A stretch of 64,000 nucleotides of DNA, taken from positions 1,178,001 through 1,242,000 of the forward strand of contig WOAB01000728.1 in assembly GCA_027886185.1 (NCBI GenBank). Direction: 5' to 3'. The notes under the pieces were generated by a model that had not been told where the DNA came from, did not search any database, and saw only the letters and a list, made by a program, of their open reading frames with translations. The translations under genes and the position numbers were made by a program. This DNA is from Rheum nobile (Eukaryota; Streptophyta; Magnoliopsida; Caryophyllales; Polygonaceae). Shown here one piece after another: positions 1-12,400 of this stretch. Position 1 is the first letter of the stretch; every line of letters begins with the position of its first letter.

Positions 1-2
1 CA

Positions 3-1723
3 ACTAATGTAGATGCGTCTGCTCCAGTAGTTGATCATGCTACGGCTTCCACCTCCTCCACTGAATCCGAAAATGTTGAAGCTCCGGGAACTGATTTGAT
101 TATTCCAAACAGAGACAAAAGAACCACCAAGCATCCAGTCAGGTATGGATTTGAAGATATGTCCTATTGTGCCTTCAATGCATTTCTGTCTCTTATAGAA
201 CCCAAGAACATCACGGAGGCTCTGAAGGATGTTGACTGGATCATAGCTATGCAAGAGGAACTTTACCAGTTCGAGAGGAACAAAGTCTGGCGACTCGTTC
301 CTCGACCTCAAAACAGACACATCATAGGAACTCGGTGGGTATTTCGCAACAAATTGGATGATTCAGGTGTTGTATCTAGAAACAAGGCTCGCTTAGTTGC
401 TCAAGGCTATAATCAACAAGAATGGATTGACTATGATGAAACATTTGCCCATGTGGCAAGATTGGAGGCTATACGACTACTCATAGCTTATGCCTCTCAC
501 AAAGGGTTCAAGTTATTCCAAATGGACGTGAAGACCGCTTTTTTCAATGGAATTATTCAAGAGGAAGTTTACGTCAAGCAACCTCCAAGATTTGAAGATG
601 ATGATCACCCTGACCACGTGTATTTCTTGGACAAGGCTCTCTATGGTCTTAAGCAAGCCCCTCGCGCTTGGTACGATCGTCTTGCCCAGTTCCTTACAGC
701 TAATGGCTATCGACGTGGTGTGATCGACAAAACTCTCTTCATCCTGGAAGTTAAAGGTGAAATTCTTGTGGTCCAAGTTTATGTTGATGATATTATTTTT
801 TGTTCCACTAACTTGGCTCTTGTAGAAAAGTTCAAAAATCTAATGAGCAGCGAGTTTGAAATGAGTATGATTGGGGAACTATCCTTCTTCCTAGGATTGC
901 AAGTTACTCAGAAGGATGACGGCATACAAATCCATCAACATAAATACCTTAAGGAACTCTTGAAGAAGGTCAAAATGGATCCAAGCAAAGCCATCTCAAC
1001 CCCCATTTCCCCTGCCACTCGCCTCATTACAGATCATTCAGGACAGAAAGTTGAAGAAAAGCTATATCGCGGCATGATTGGTTCTTTGATGTATCTAAGT
1101 GCTAGTAGGCCAGATATAGTGTTTGTTGTTTGTCTTTGTGCCATGTTTCAAGTTGATCCAAGGGAATCTCACTTATCTGAAGTAAAACGCATATTTCGCT
1201 ATCTCAAGGGAACTGACGACCTATGTCTTTTGTACCCCAAGGATTGCCATTTTAATCTTCTTGGATATACAGATGCTGACTATGTAGGCTACTTGGTTGA
1301 TCGAAAGAGCACATCAGGAATGGCCCAGTTCATTGGTTCATGCTTGGTGTCTTGGGGCTCAAAGAAACAAATTCAGTTGCTCTCTCAACAACCGAAGCGG
1401 AGTACATTGCTGTTGTCGCCTGCTGTTCCCAACTCCTCTGGCTCAAACAACAACTTGCAGACTTTGGTATGTCTTTTGGTCCTCCTAAGATTTTTTGTGA
1501 TAACACTAGCGCAATCAACATCTCCAAGAATCTTGTGCATCACACTAGGACCAAGCATATAGATATTAGGCATCACTTCTTGCATGATCATGTTGAAAAA
1601 TGGAACATACTGCTAGAACATTGTAGGACTGAAGATCAAATTGTCGATATATTCACCAAAGCATTAAATCGAGAACCTTATGAGTCCTTTAGGTTACTTC
1701 TAGGAATGATCTCCATAAACTAG
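3..1723 (+). pseudogene. Ty1/copia pol, C-terminal part: reverse transcriptase and RNase H, one frameshift
   Basis: The frame is open from base 3, so this is the C-terminal end of a larger Gag-Pol. The copia-type reverse transcriptase (RVT_2) begins near base 290 with the GTRWVFRNKLD block, followed by KARLVAQGY, QMDVKTAFFNG and LYGLKQAPRAW. The catalytic YVDD is intact near base 780. RNase H follows (SRPDI, DADYVGYLVDRKSTSG). Near base 1370 the frame shifts by what looks like loss of one A in an A-run. The other frame then carries the rest of RNase H (ALSTTEAEYIA, FCDNTSAI, RTKHIDIRHHFLHD) to a stop at 1723. Normally this protein makes the cDNA copy in cytoplasmic particles. The shift should inactivate RNase H in this copy. 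Confidence 0.93.
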
Positions 1724-2079
1724 TAGTTCCAGTTGTTGTTACTAGTTCCCTTGCTTTGCCTAGATTTGATCTATTCTATGATTTCGTCGACAATATTGTT
1801 GATATTTGATCTTGTACTGCCCTCGCATGTCCTGTAATATTTGTTCTAAAGCATGTTCTTAACACTCTTGCATGATCACATGATTTTATGATATGATTTG
1901 ATCTTGATACATTTCTTTGTTGGCCTCATAGTAGTCAATTTGATCACATCTATCCGTTATTATGAGCCGAAATGACAATTGACTACAAACCATCCTATGC
2001 CTGACTACATTGCATAATTCCTTATGATCCGTCTTTAGTCCACAACTGGGAATTATCTTTGTAGTGACAAAAATGTCTT
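1724..2079 (+). other. Sirevirus spacer between pol and envelope-like ORF, left half
   Basis: No coding frame is recognisable. It begins with short AGTTCC/GGAAC motifs like those in the element's LTR and 3' region. The spacer continues after the Athila-like insertion at 8966. Confidence 0.6.
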
Positions 2080-3549
2080 TGACGTGGCCGAAATATGCAA
2101 TGCAAATATCGTTGAATGGCCTAGTCAAAGTAAAAGTCCTAACAACCTACTAAATAGATGTATAGTAAGCAAGTAAGGGTCGAACCCACAGGGAAGATCT
2201 GATGAAGTATGCAATTATGATTAACAAGTAACAAGGAAGGGGGGGTTGGTTATCAAACAGAGCAAAGTAAACAGGTTTAGTTAACTTGAGAATATGATTG
2301 GGAAAAGTAGTTCCACTAGAACGAGATCCACAATTCAGAGATATGATTTGATCACAGAAATCTATTCAATCCAAGTTCTTTCACTATTCTTATGGTTGTT
2401 TCCACCCTGATCTTAGGTACTACCAATTCTCACAGTTGTTGATAGACTTATCACAATATCAATGGAAGAAAACCTTATCACTAACAAAGCAATAGCAATG
2501 CACACAAGGATATAAGATACATGCAAATAGAAGAAAACCTTACTATTTAACATGCAAATGATTCTCACTCATGATTGCGCACTCGTATTCCACTATATGC
2601 AACAATCGTGTATGCTACTAGATATGCACTCGTATTCCACTATATGCAAACCCTAGCAATTGATAAATAGTATTCAACCTAGTTGATCAGGCTATGAAGA
2701 ATAACAATGAATCAATATTCAATATAACCAAGAGAATCAAACCAACACATATAAGAATAAGAACAAGGAATAGAAATCTCACAAACACATCAACTGTATT
2801 GCTTCAAACGTCTAGTAGAACAAGGAGAAATTAGTGCTCCATCTGCTTGAGAGTGAAACCCTAATTGAAAAGTAAAATGCGTAATGTAAAAGTAGTGTTT
2901 GCCTCTGGGGCGTGACTGTCCACTCAAGACCTAGAAAGAAGTCTTAAATAGGCTTAGGAAATAAGTTAACCTAATGGAAATAACAAAGGAAATAAAATAA
3001 CAAAAATAAGAAAGTCTGAAATGCAATAAAGGAAATAAAGTCTTATGCTGGCCGCGAGGCGTGACGTGCCCACCGCGGGGCGGTGAGATCCACCGAGGGG
3101 CATCAGTCTTCTAGTTGCCTTCTCTGAGATCCATCGCCGGGTCGTGGTGGCTTCTGGCGCGGGGCGTCAAGTTACACCGCGGGGCAGTGAGTTCCACCGC
3201 GGGGCGGCGGTGCCTTTTTCAGCTTCTGCGACACTTTAGTAAACATGCCATAACTTTTGATTCCCAACTCGGATTGCGCTCATATTTTGAGGACTTGTAG
3301 TAGACTTCAAGATCTAACTCCTAGAATTAGAATCACTTCATTTGGACATCTGAGTAGAGAGAACGAACCATTTCAATTCAGCACATTGTTCTTCTACTCT
3401 TCAATACACTTGAAACCTCTATAAATCCCATGATTTCTTCACTTCTCCACTCTAACTCCATAATCCATGATTGTGCTCTAAATCCATCCAAATGGCGCCT
3501 CAAACCTGGTAATAACCCCCAGATATGCACTACAAAATAGCACCGATCA
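2080..3549 (-). repeat. LTR of the Athila-like element (3' LTR in element orientation)
   Basis: It matches 7495-8965 almost base for base. It contains short tandem copies of a pentanucleotide-rich AT block and a GC-rich stretch near 3050-3215 with repeats of CACCGCGGGGCGGTG, a 6-bp stem with a GGG loop. There is no coding capacity; the short ORF at 3115-3300 is just the LTR read through. Confidence 0.92.
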
Positions 3550-3590
3550 AATCCCTCATGCTTAAACCTTGCTCGTCCTCGAGTAAGCTA
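3550..3590 (-). other. Polypurine-tract region beside the Athila-like 3' LTR
   Basis: On the minus strand a GAGGACGAGCAAGG stretch and a GCATGAGGGAT stretch immediately precede the LTR start TGATCGG. This is the usual plus-strand priming layout in Athila/Tat elements. A diverged second copy of the same phrase lies at about 4815-4850. Confidence 0.65.
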
Positions 3591-5542
3591 AAGTAAACCT
3601 ACTCCTCCAATTCAATCCCCAAGGTTTCAGGAAGCATAGAAAACTCAATCTCCAAGAGTCATACCCAACAATAAACTCCAGGCAGCCATACAAAATAAGC
3701 CTAGCACAATAGACTACAACATCAAATCAATAAATCTCAACACCCCACACAATCAAGTCAAAAGGAAAGCAGAGTACCTCCCCCAAGCTTATCCCAAGCA
3801 CCATAGAGTGAATAAAAATCTAATCCTATCTCCCATCTATCTTCTTATACCTCCCAGAGTGACCTACCCGAATCCTCCTTATAACTCCTCTTCTTGTGTC
3901 ACCACGCCAGGAAAAATGAGGAATCCTAAAAATCACTCTTCTTCTTTTCACTCATTTTGCCAAGGCGCCCTTTCGGGTTTTCACCAAGCCACTCATTTCA
4001 TTTTTCAATAGATGTACTCACATAAGCTCACGTCACTCTTGACCACATATTACCCCAGCCTAATGCTGCTCCAAGCCACCTGCTTATTGCCTAGGCCGCC
4101 TGTTAGGAAATGGAACTCTGGAACCTTAGTTCCCCTGCGAGTTCCTTTCCTCAGTTTCTCTACTTTTGAAGATGACAATTATTTTGATACTAATGTTTTA
4201 TCTCAAAGATGTGTGTTAAGGAACCACAGGACAATTACCGAAAGCATGGAAGCCAAACAAGACAAGAGAACCAAGCAGCAAGCCAAAGGAAGGAACCCAG
4301 GTGTGCCCAGAAATGCAACATGTGATGTTGTGCTTCCCGAGAAATCTGGAAACACCAACCTCGGACAAGAGAAAGTTGAAAACGACTTGTGCGAAGCTTC
4401 CAAAGTCTGCCATTGTCCAGAGCAAACAACAAGACGCCTAGAACACATAACCTCGGACAGAGAAAGGTGAAAGCGACTTGTCATGGAACATGTCGTTGTC
4501 CAGAAGACAGTTCCAAAGTGCCCAGATTGTCGAACCTCGGAAGAAGGAAGCTGGAGAACGACTTGGCTGAAGTAGTTGACTAACCTAGAAGGATTCTGAG
4601 CTGCCTAGGTTGTTTGTATATGGCAAAGACAGCGTGAAGGGAACTGAGAATTGCTATTCTTAGTTCCTTAGTTATTTGTCTAACAATCTCGATCTTACAC
4701 CGCCCTTTCGGGTTTTCGACCTATCCCAGGATTTCTAATGTATGCCTTTTTTTAATTTTTGGCTTTTTTCATTTTTTAATTTTTCTCCTCAACAACGTAG
4801 CAAGTATAGAACTCTCCCTCATGCTTAAACATTGCATTGTCCTCAATGTAATGAAAGACAAAAGAATAAAGCATAGGGAAAAGCAAAAAATAACTCACAA
4901 ACGTCGCCAAGCTGCTTGGACACTGTAGGTGTCGCTGGCGGTCTTCTCAATAAATGCCCAGGTCTTTGATGTTGGGCGGGTGTCTTCATCAACTCTATAA
5001 TCTTCTCCTACCGTGCAATCAAAAGGGATCCACTTTGGTGAGTAGTGGTAAAACAATGATAGTAGGGTTGCACGGCCTTCTAGGAACACATGGTGGAGCC
5101 CAGAGGTAATCGTGGTGGGGGCTCTAGTGTTCCTCCTCCTCAGCTGTCAATTGTAGGGCCATCATCGTTGCCAAATAATGTGTAGGGCAATGTATCCTCC
5201 TTGACAACATGATGCGCACCTTCTCCATGGGGAACTCTGGGCAGCTGGCCTTCGGTATCGCAATTTTTTTTTTGCTCCATGTTTAAGGTTTTTTCGGGGG
5301 TGACTTAGTGCAGGGAAGGAAGAGACTTACATTGGTGTGGAAACACCTTCTTCAATAGGAATAGGTCTCTTCCTTGCAGGTTAGTCGGAAACAAAGAAAA
5401 ACAAAAAACAAAGCAAAAACATACTAAAGAAAAAATGTAAAAACAAAGAAAGAAAAACAAGGGAAAAGAAAAACATACCTCGGGTTGCCTCCCGAGCAGC
5501 GCCTTAGTTATTGTCATGGCTTGACATCCTACTCAATTCTCC
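3591..5542 (-). other. Non-coding internal region of the Athila-like element where pol should be
   Basis: Apart from an embedded Sirevirus-family LTR (4101-4685) no domain is recognisable. Small ORFs here (for example 4895-5089 minus) match nothing I know. A second polypurine-like phrase occurs near 4815-4850, and a GCCCTTTCGGGTTTTC phrase occurs twice (about 3966 and 4701). This suggests internal duplication or patching during loss of pol. Confidence 0.55.
4101..4685 (+). mobile_element. Embedded LTR remnant of the Sirevirus family
   Basis: It begins TGTTAGGAA and ends TCTAACA, the same type of ends as the 3' LTR at 13863-14696. The first 130 bp align well with that LTR (shared TTCCTCAGTTT and GATGACAA blocks, repeated GGAACT/AGTTCC). 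At 585 bp it is shorter than the 834-bp LTR. The 5-mers on each side do not match, so either the ends are off by a few bases or it arrived by recombination. Confidence 0.65.
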
Positions 5543-7357
5543 TCAACTTGGGTTGCTTACAACAACCAAACTCCTAGGGCCTGGATCAGGGGGATGCCTC
5601 TTTGTGTGCTCCATATTGAGCTTTTCCCCCCTGCTTGTGCACTTTGTGATGGGTGGACCGTTGTGCATAACCATGAAAGCACTTGCCATTTTCAAAAACG
5701 GTCTACCCATCATCGCAGGGGCTACATGTTTATCTTGCCCCGTATCCAGCATATAAAAATCCGCCATTTGTATCAAGGCCCCCTTCTTGTGCTTCCCCTT
5801 TGGTTTCTTATTGATCTTACCCAGCGCCTTTAAAAGTTCTGTGTAGCATGGGGCGCTGTTTGCTAAATGGGCCAAAAGGATGGTTGCCTTGCAGCTACTG
5901 GAGGTGTCGAAGAGATCCTTGTCGTCGATTATCATCCTCTTCTTTAGTGCCTCCGGAAAGGGGTCAGGGGGCTTTTCAGAACCAAGAGGAGGAAAAATTG
6001 GACGAACAAGGGAGTCCTCTTCGTCGTCATGCTCAAGATTTGGGCTTTCACCGCGGGGAGGTAATCTCACCGCGGGGCGGTGTTCTTGACCGCGGGGCGG
6101 TGGTGTTAACTCAGGACAACTGAGAGTCTCCGCCGGGTCGCGATGGGTGTCGCCGCGGGGCGGTGGAACTTGCCCATCTTCAATTTCAGCTATGTCGTCC
6201 TTTTCATCAGTAGGAGCGACTTGCAATTCCTTGCCACTTCGGAGGGTCACAGCATTTACACTTTCATGCGCGGCCCTTTTGTCCAACCTAGTGACCACAT
6301 CTGTTAACTCCCGCACTCTCTCTTCCATGCTCTTGATGCTGGCCGCAGTTGTTTGTACATGAGTTGTAAGGTGCATTGTTAAGGCCTTGAGCAAGTCGTT
6401 AGTTGAAGGGGAGCCACTAGCCTGGGGAGCAACTGGTAGCTCATCAAAGTGAGGTTGTGGTGGTTGTTGTAGCTGTTGTTGATTATATCGAGGTCTAATA
6501 GGTCTGTAACCTCCAGCAGCGTATACTTCAGCAGTAGTGGCATCCTGAAGTTGGGGACAAGCATTGGTGTTGTGAAATGGATCAACGCAAATTCCACAAG
6601 CATTGTGATGTTGAGGTGCTTCTTGTTTACCCATCTTCGCAATAATGTCTTTCAATGAAGCAATTTCTTGCAATAAATGCGCATCATTGGAGTTGACAGC
6701 ATTAACTCCTCTGGTCTTTGGGGCTTCATCAAAATCTCTTGTGCTCTCAGCCATATCATGAAGTCTAATCATGGCTGCATCAGGGGTCATATTCAAGATA
6801 TTGCCACCACAAGTAGCATCTATGATTCTTCTTTCATCATCCAGCAGCCCATTGTAGACATAGAGTACTAGAGCTTTCTTGTCAAAACCATGGAACGGGC
6901 AACTAGACCAAAGTCGTCTGAACCGCTCACAATAGTCATAAAGGATCTCCTCCTCTCCTTGTTCAATACTGGCAATCGCCCTTTTCAAGGCGTTCGCCAT
7001 CTTGGTTGGGAAATATCGTGCGAGGAATGCCTTATGTAGCTTAGCCCATGAATCTATGCTTCCACCAGGCAGATGATAGTACCAGTCTTCAGCATCGTCC
7101 TTAAGAGTGAACTCGAAGGCTCTCATTTTAATTTGATCTTCAGTTACGTTAGTTGGTTTAATGCTCATGATGACGTTGTGGAATTTACCCAAGTGTAGGA
7201 TGGGGTCCTCTCCACATCGTCCATAGTATCTTGGGAGCAACCGTAGCACTCCTGTTCTGAGCTCAAATGTCACACTATCCGCAAGGGGTGGAATGATTAT
7301 AGCCAATGGTTGTTGTATCAGATCTGGCGCAGTCAGCTGTCGGAGTGTCTGTGCCAT
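5543..7357 (-). CDS. Athila-like Gag with a protease-region stub
   Basis: The single 604-codon ORF starts at ATG 7357, about 115 bp after the primer-binding site. Residues about 35-150 form a retrotransposon Gag domain (YYGRCGEDPILHLGKF, FTLKDDAEDWYYHLP, FLARYFPT). A CCHC zinc knuckle (C-x2-C-x4-H-x4-C) lies near residue 255, and the VNAVTLRSGKEL block typical of Athila Gag near 372. Residues about 390-450 are rich in PPPRG repeats encoded by the same GC-rich motif found in the LTRs. Near residue 550 a GRPFLKMASAF stretch is what remains of the protease/pol junction; the rest of pol is gone. The intact frame suggests Gag may still be made and that the element relies on another copy for enzymes. 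Confidence 0.9.
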   Translation of the reverse strand: MAQTLRQLTAPDLIQQPLAIIIPPLADSVTFELRTGVLRLLPRYYGRCGEDPILHLGKFHNVIMSIKPTNVTEDQIKMRAFEFTLKDDAEDWYYHLPGGSIDSWAKLHKAFLARYFPTKMANALKRAIASIEQGEEEILYDYCERFRRLWSSCPFHGFDKKALVLYVYNGLLDDERRIIDATCGGNILNMTPDAAMIRLHDMAESTRDFDEAPKTRGVNAVNSNDAHLLQEIASLKDIIAKMGKQEAPQHHNACGICVDPFHNTNACPQLQDATTAEVYAAGGYRPIRPRYNQQQLQQPPQPHFDELPVAPQASGSPSTNDLLKALTMHLTTHVQTTAASIKSMEERVRELTDVVTRLDKRAAHESVNAVTLRSGKELQVAPTDEKDDIAEIEDGQVPPPRGDTHRDPAETLSCPELTPPPRGQEHRPAVRLPPRGESPNLEHDDEEDSLVRPIFPPLGSEKPPDPFPEALKKRMIIDDKDLFDTSSSCKATILLAHLANSAPCYTELLKALGKINKKPKGKHKKGALIQMADFYMLDTGQDKHVAPAMMGRPFLKMASAFMVMHNGPPITKCTSRGEKLNMEHTKRHPPDPGPRSLVVVSNPS

Positions 7358-7472
7358 TCATACCTGTTTCTGTATCAACTTCAACAAGTAGTGAATCAGT
7401 AACAAAGGTGCGGATCGTAAGATAGATACACACCGCAGTCAATCACAAAAACACACAACAAAACAGAAAACT

Positions 7473-7490
7473 TCCCAGGCAACGGCGCCA
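7473..7490 (-). other. Primer-binding site, tRNA-Asp type
   Basis: On the minus strand TGGCGCCGTTGCC directly follows the 5' LTR after two bases. It is complementary to the 3' end of plant tRNA-Asp, with a mismatch after the first 13 bases. It fixes the element's orientation. Confidence 0.85.
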
Positions 7491-7494
7491 AATT

Positions 7495-8965
7495 TGACGT
7501 GGCCGAAATATGCAATGCAAATATCGTTGAATGGCCTAGTCAAAGTAAAAGTCCTAACAACCTACTAAACAGATGTATAGTAAGCAAGTAAGGGTCGAAC
7601 CCACAGGGAAGATCTGATGAAGTATGCAATTATGATTAACAAGTAACAAGGAAGGGGGGGGTTGGTTATCAAACAGAGCAAAGTAAATATGTTTAGTTGA
7701 CTTGAGAATATGATTGGGGAAAGTAGTTCCACTAGAACGAGATTCACAATACAGAGATATGATTTGATCACAGAAATCTATTCAATCCAAGTTCTTTCAC
7801 TATTCTTATGGTTGTTTCCACCCTGATCTTAAGTACTACCAATTCTCACAGTTGTTGATAGACTTATCACAATATCAATGGAAGAAAACCTTACCACTAA
7901 CAAAGCAATAGCAATGCACACAAGGATATAGGATACATGCAAATAGAAGAAAATCTTACTATTTAACATGCAAATGATTCTCACTCACGATTGCGCACTC
8001 GTATTCCACTATATGCAACAATCGTGTATGCTACTAGATATGCACTCGTATTCCACTATATGCAAACCCTAGCAATTGATAAATAGTATTCAACCTAGTT
8101 GATCAGGCTATGAAGAATAACAATGAATCAATATTCAATATAACCAAGAGAATCAAACCAACACATATAAGAATAAGAACAAGGAATAGAAATCTCACAA
8201 ACACATCAACTGTATTGCTTCAAACGTCTAGTAGAACAAGGGGAAATTAGTGCTCCATCTGCTTAAGAGTGAAACCCTAATTGAAAAGTACACTGCGTAA
8301 TGTAAAAGTAGTGTATGCCTATGGGGCGTGACTGCCCACTCAAGACCTATAAAGAAGTCTTAAATAGGCTTAGGAAATAAGTTAACCTAATGGAAATAAC
8401 AAAGGAAATAAAATAATAAAAATAAGAAAGTCTGAAATGCAATAAAGGAAATAAAGTCTTCTGTTGGCCGCGAGGCGTGACGTGCCCACCGCGGGGCGGT
8501 GAGATCCACCGCGGGGCGTCAGTCTTCTAGTTGCCTTCTCTGAGATCCACCGCCGGGTCGCGGTGGCTTCTGGCGCGGAGCGTCAAGTTACACCGCGGGG
8601 CAGTGAGTTCCACCGCGGGGCGGCGGTGCCTTTTTCAGCTTCTGCGACACTTTAGTAAAAATGCCATAACTTTTGATTCCCAACTCGGATTGCGCTCATA
8701 TTTTGAGGACTTGCAGTAGACTTCATGATATAACTCCTAGAATTAGAATCACTTCATTTGGACATCTGAGTAGAGAGAACGAACCATTTTAATTCAGCAC
8801 ATTGTTCTTCTACTCTTCAATACACTTCAAACCTCTATAAATCCCATGATTTCTTCACTTCTCCACTCTAACTCCATAATCCACGATTGTGCTCTAAATC
8901 CATCCAAATGGCGCCTCAAACCTGGTAATAACCCCTAGATATGCACTACAAAATAGCACCGATCA
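7495..8965 (-). repeat. LTR of the Athila-like element (5' LTR in element orientation)
   Basis: It is the partner of 2080-3549, with the same ends and the same GC-rich CACCGCGGGGCGGTG repeats near 8465-8625. Only scattered single-base differences are visible between the two. Confidence 0.92.
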
Positions 8966-9468
8966 GCCTTCCTAATTTTATTTATATGGGTATGTACTTT
9001 TCTTGAGTGTTGCTTGGTTCCCTACATAAAATGTACCCATATCTATCCGGTTCCATGTCAAATACTGAGGAAAGGAACTGGGAATTACTCTTCAACGGCC
9101 GGATTTCAAATATTTGCTCTATCTGCAACCGTTTCCCGAGGACAGTTATTGTAATTGTAGCCGTTTGATTCCCTGCGTTTTTTGCGTATTTTGGGATCCG
9201 ATTGATGTGATTGTTCTGAAGAAAATTTTCTGAGAGAGTTATGAGTTCCCTTAAATGTTGAAGATATTGTGGTCGTTCGAAAGAAATATGGGTTCTCTTA
9301 TTTGAAGCGATTCGGCAACGGTTAATTTTGGATAGAATTATGCTCAGGGGATATATAAAGCATTGGGTACAACCCTAAAGCGGCACCGATTTCTTATTCT
9401 CTTTGCCTCTCACACAAAATCTGTCGTGCCCTCTAATTCTCAAAAGCTCTCACCTTTCAACTGATCTC
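8966..9468 (+). other. Sirevirus spacer, right half, with a possible internal promoter for the envelope-like ORF
   Basis: No coding frame is seen. It continues the spacer interrupted at 2079. A GGATATATAAAGC TATA-like box lies near 9350, about 120 bp before the envelope-like ATG at 9469. This could drive that ORF separately, which is an inference from position only. Confidence 0.45.
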
Positions 9469-12400
9469 ATGGATTCCAATCTGAAGAACCTTCCCGTCGA
9501 TGTACTGGCCATGTTGGAGGCATACAGAAAGCAAAAGGCTACAACTTCCTCCTCCCAGGCGGCTTCCCCGGCAAAGGCGACATCTTTGGCACCAACAGCG
9601 GTGCAGGAACCCGCAAAATCGGCTCCGCCACTTGCCCCAGAGGTGCAGCCTTCTCAGTCCGCCTCATCGGAGCATACCCCATCCAAGCACAACTCCCCTA
9701 CACCAACTAAGGAGGGTTCTCGCCACTCATCTCCTTCCCAGGAGGTTGCACCAATCAATGTGGAACTGCTCCCCACACCGACGGCGTCTCTCAAACAGCC
9801 CGGCGATTCACAATCGGTGGCCGGTAGAGTCAAGCGTTGTGCTGCTAAAGGGGGTCACGGCATTCCTTCTCTTCACCTGGAGGATGCTCCCAAGGCTAAG
9901 AAAGCAAAGCTTGCTAAGCCTGACAAAGGGAAGAAGCCCCAGTCCAAGCCCGCATCGTCCCCCTTCTCTATTCCCTTCGCGGTGGCACCAGCTCTCTGTA
10001 ATATCCCTCATTTTATAAGGATAGTTTGGAATTTTTCCAACTCCCGTATTACAAGTCGGATTAATTTCAGAGAAGTTCAGACATTCGGTAATATGTTTGA
10101 TCTCTGTAATATTTTTTCCGAGTAATATAAAATACAGTTAACATGTGTTCAAGGTTAAATAGTCATTCGTGTACGAATATATTTAACCCGGGGTTAAGAA
10201 GATTAACCCAAAATCAAAACGGACAAAAGGGTGAAAAATGGCCTTGACCGCACCTCGCGGTCAAGTGGCCTCACCCGCGGCGAAGGCCAACAGTTGAGGC
10301 GGTCTTCGTCTTCGCGATAAGGCTTGGCTGCAACTCGCCGGAGTTGTCAGGCCTAGGCAGCCCAAGTGGCACCTAGCCTTGCCCCCTGGTCTCCTTGCTT
10401 GTCCCCTCTGAGGAGGCTCGTTTTTGGGATATAAAAGGAGTTGAAATCAGAAGTCAAGCTTCATCTTCCTCCTCTCCTCTTTTTTCTCCATTGAAGCACC
10501 AAGCTTTGAGCTTTGTTGTGAAGGTGTTCGAATCCCTTTGAGTGTTTACAAAGGTACTCACTAGTAGTATTTGAAGGTGTTGGGAGATCGAACCATAATC
10601 AAATCGAAAGCAAACGAAGAGATTGGGTGAGTTTTCTCCATTAAAACAATGTCGCAAGCTCGCCACTGTAACACCACCGCACCCCGCGGTAAGAGCTCCA
10701 CCGCACCCGCAGCGAGCCTTGTCCGAGTGTGTGTTCTTGGGTGTGTGGTCTTGGGCGAGGCTTGACTCCCTCGATTCTTTTCGTATTCTTTTAGATTCAT
10801 ATACGTGGATATTGAATCTAACTTAGGGTTTCATTTTGGGTCGATCCGAAGGAATCTGTGGTCTCAGATCTGTCCCTGTTTCGGACCCAAGAACTCGTCG
10901 TCTCTAAGCTTTGCTTAAGCTTCTGCGGATCTAAGGCAAGTGGCGGTTCGCTCTTGCTCATCATTCCATATTTCAATTAATTATCAATTGTTTAGTTGTT
11001 AATTAATTTGAGATGATTTACTGATTTATTGTTCATTGGGAACAGCTTTGTTAATAAACGATTAAAAGGAGATATTATAATAGGTTGTATATTGTTAGAA
11101 TAACGCTATTATATATATGATTAAAACATGATATTATACTAGGTTGTATATCTGTTAGAACAACGCTAGTATGGATATATATTTTTGATGTTGGCCATGA
11201 TGGATGTGATGTGGATTATTATTGTGTTGAACTGTTTAGTTAGCACTAGTAGTTAGGAACGTTGGACTCGTTGAGGTCTAGTCGTTTCTCGATAATTATT
11301 GGTTGAGAGGGCATCGGATACCCTGACACCAACTGGTGGATCATGATCGTCCTCTATCCGAGTATAGAGGTGGTGCACTTAGCTAGTGTCACAAACCTTG
11401 TGAAGGATTCCCTTCGATATATGTCCCTCATGACGAAACATATATCTAAAAGCTTATAATGTGATGTGTGTTTTGGAATTAAATGAGATAAGTGCCGTTG
11501 TCGCACATAATTAATATACCCTTGGGCGAGTAGTGCAGCTAGGCAATAGTGCAGCTAGGAAATCTCGTCTTGACTTTGATCAGAGTAACGTTCTCTTTTC
11601 AATCTGGATTCGCTTTGAGTGGTGAGGTTGGTCGTGAACCGAAACATCAAGTTGTTTTAAACGCTTGTGTGTAATTATTAATGTTTCCCAACATTTGTCA
11701 TATTTCCGATAAGACTCAACTCGTTGGAGTCTTCTTTTGGGATTGATTGTTGTGAGACTCGGTCTCCAGAATCTTCTCTTGATCATGTATTTTCATGTAT
11801 TCTAGTAGGAGTATGGTGGTTGACTATCGTTATCGACTGTTATTCGAGAGACGATGAGTCTAACCTAATACGTCTACTTCGAACCACTCTGCTTTGTACC
11901 CTTGCTTAGTCTTTCATTAGACTAACCAACCGTAATTGTTCTCTGCATGGTTGGCTGGTGTCATCCGTTCGATTCGGCACATCAGATAGGTTGCAGTTTC
12001 GTTAAGGCTAGAACGACTATGAAGACAAACGGTGTTTTTGACAAGTTTATCCAGGTTGAGATCCTTGGCGAGTGATCATTGCGATCAAGACCCTTTTTTT
12101 TGTTATTTAAAGACTTCCGTTGTGTTAAATATATCTTGTATTAAGTTTTCCGCTGTATTTCTGATGTATTTGGAATTATGTTGTAATTCCGAGACTTTGG
12201 TTTAAATGAAAGTTATGGTATTTTGTATCATAACTGTTGTTCGATGATTTATATCAACTGGAAAAGCCTTGGGTGACATCGGACAGTACGTCTGAGGTCA
12301 CTGGCGGTAATACTTTCAAGAGGTAATTTGGGGGTGTTACACTCTCGCGTCGCATATTGGAACCTCTGAAAGTTGGCCAAGAATTCTGGAGTTCCGCTAA

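Larger units (their letters stand above)
2080..8965 (-). mobile_element. Athila-like Ty3/gypsy retrotransposon, gag-only, non-autonomous
   Basis: Two nearly identical direct repeats of about 1,470 bp (2080-3549 and 7495-8965) flank a 3.9-kb internal region. On the minus strand the right LTR is followed by a primer-binding site matching plant tRNA-Asp, then a single gag ORF. No reverse transcriptase or integrase is present. The LTR ends are TGATCGG and ACGTCA. The flanking 5-mers gtctt and gcctt differ by one base and are a plausible target duplication. tRNA-Asp priming, a gag with a VNAVTLRSGK block and a GAGGACAATG...GAGGGA motif point to the Athila/Tat group. LTR divergence looks very low, so the insertion is recent. 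It sits in the Sirevirus spacer. Confidence 0.9.

Noticed and set aside
3115..3300. ORF repeated at 8531-8719
   Set aside because: It is the two copies of the Athila-like LTR, not a gene.
4012..4484. ORFs of 93 and 152 codons on both strands
   Set aside because: They overlap the Sirevirus LTR remnant and have no recognisable domain.
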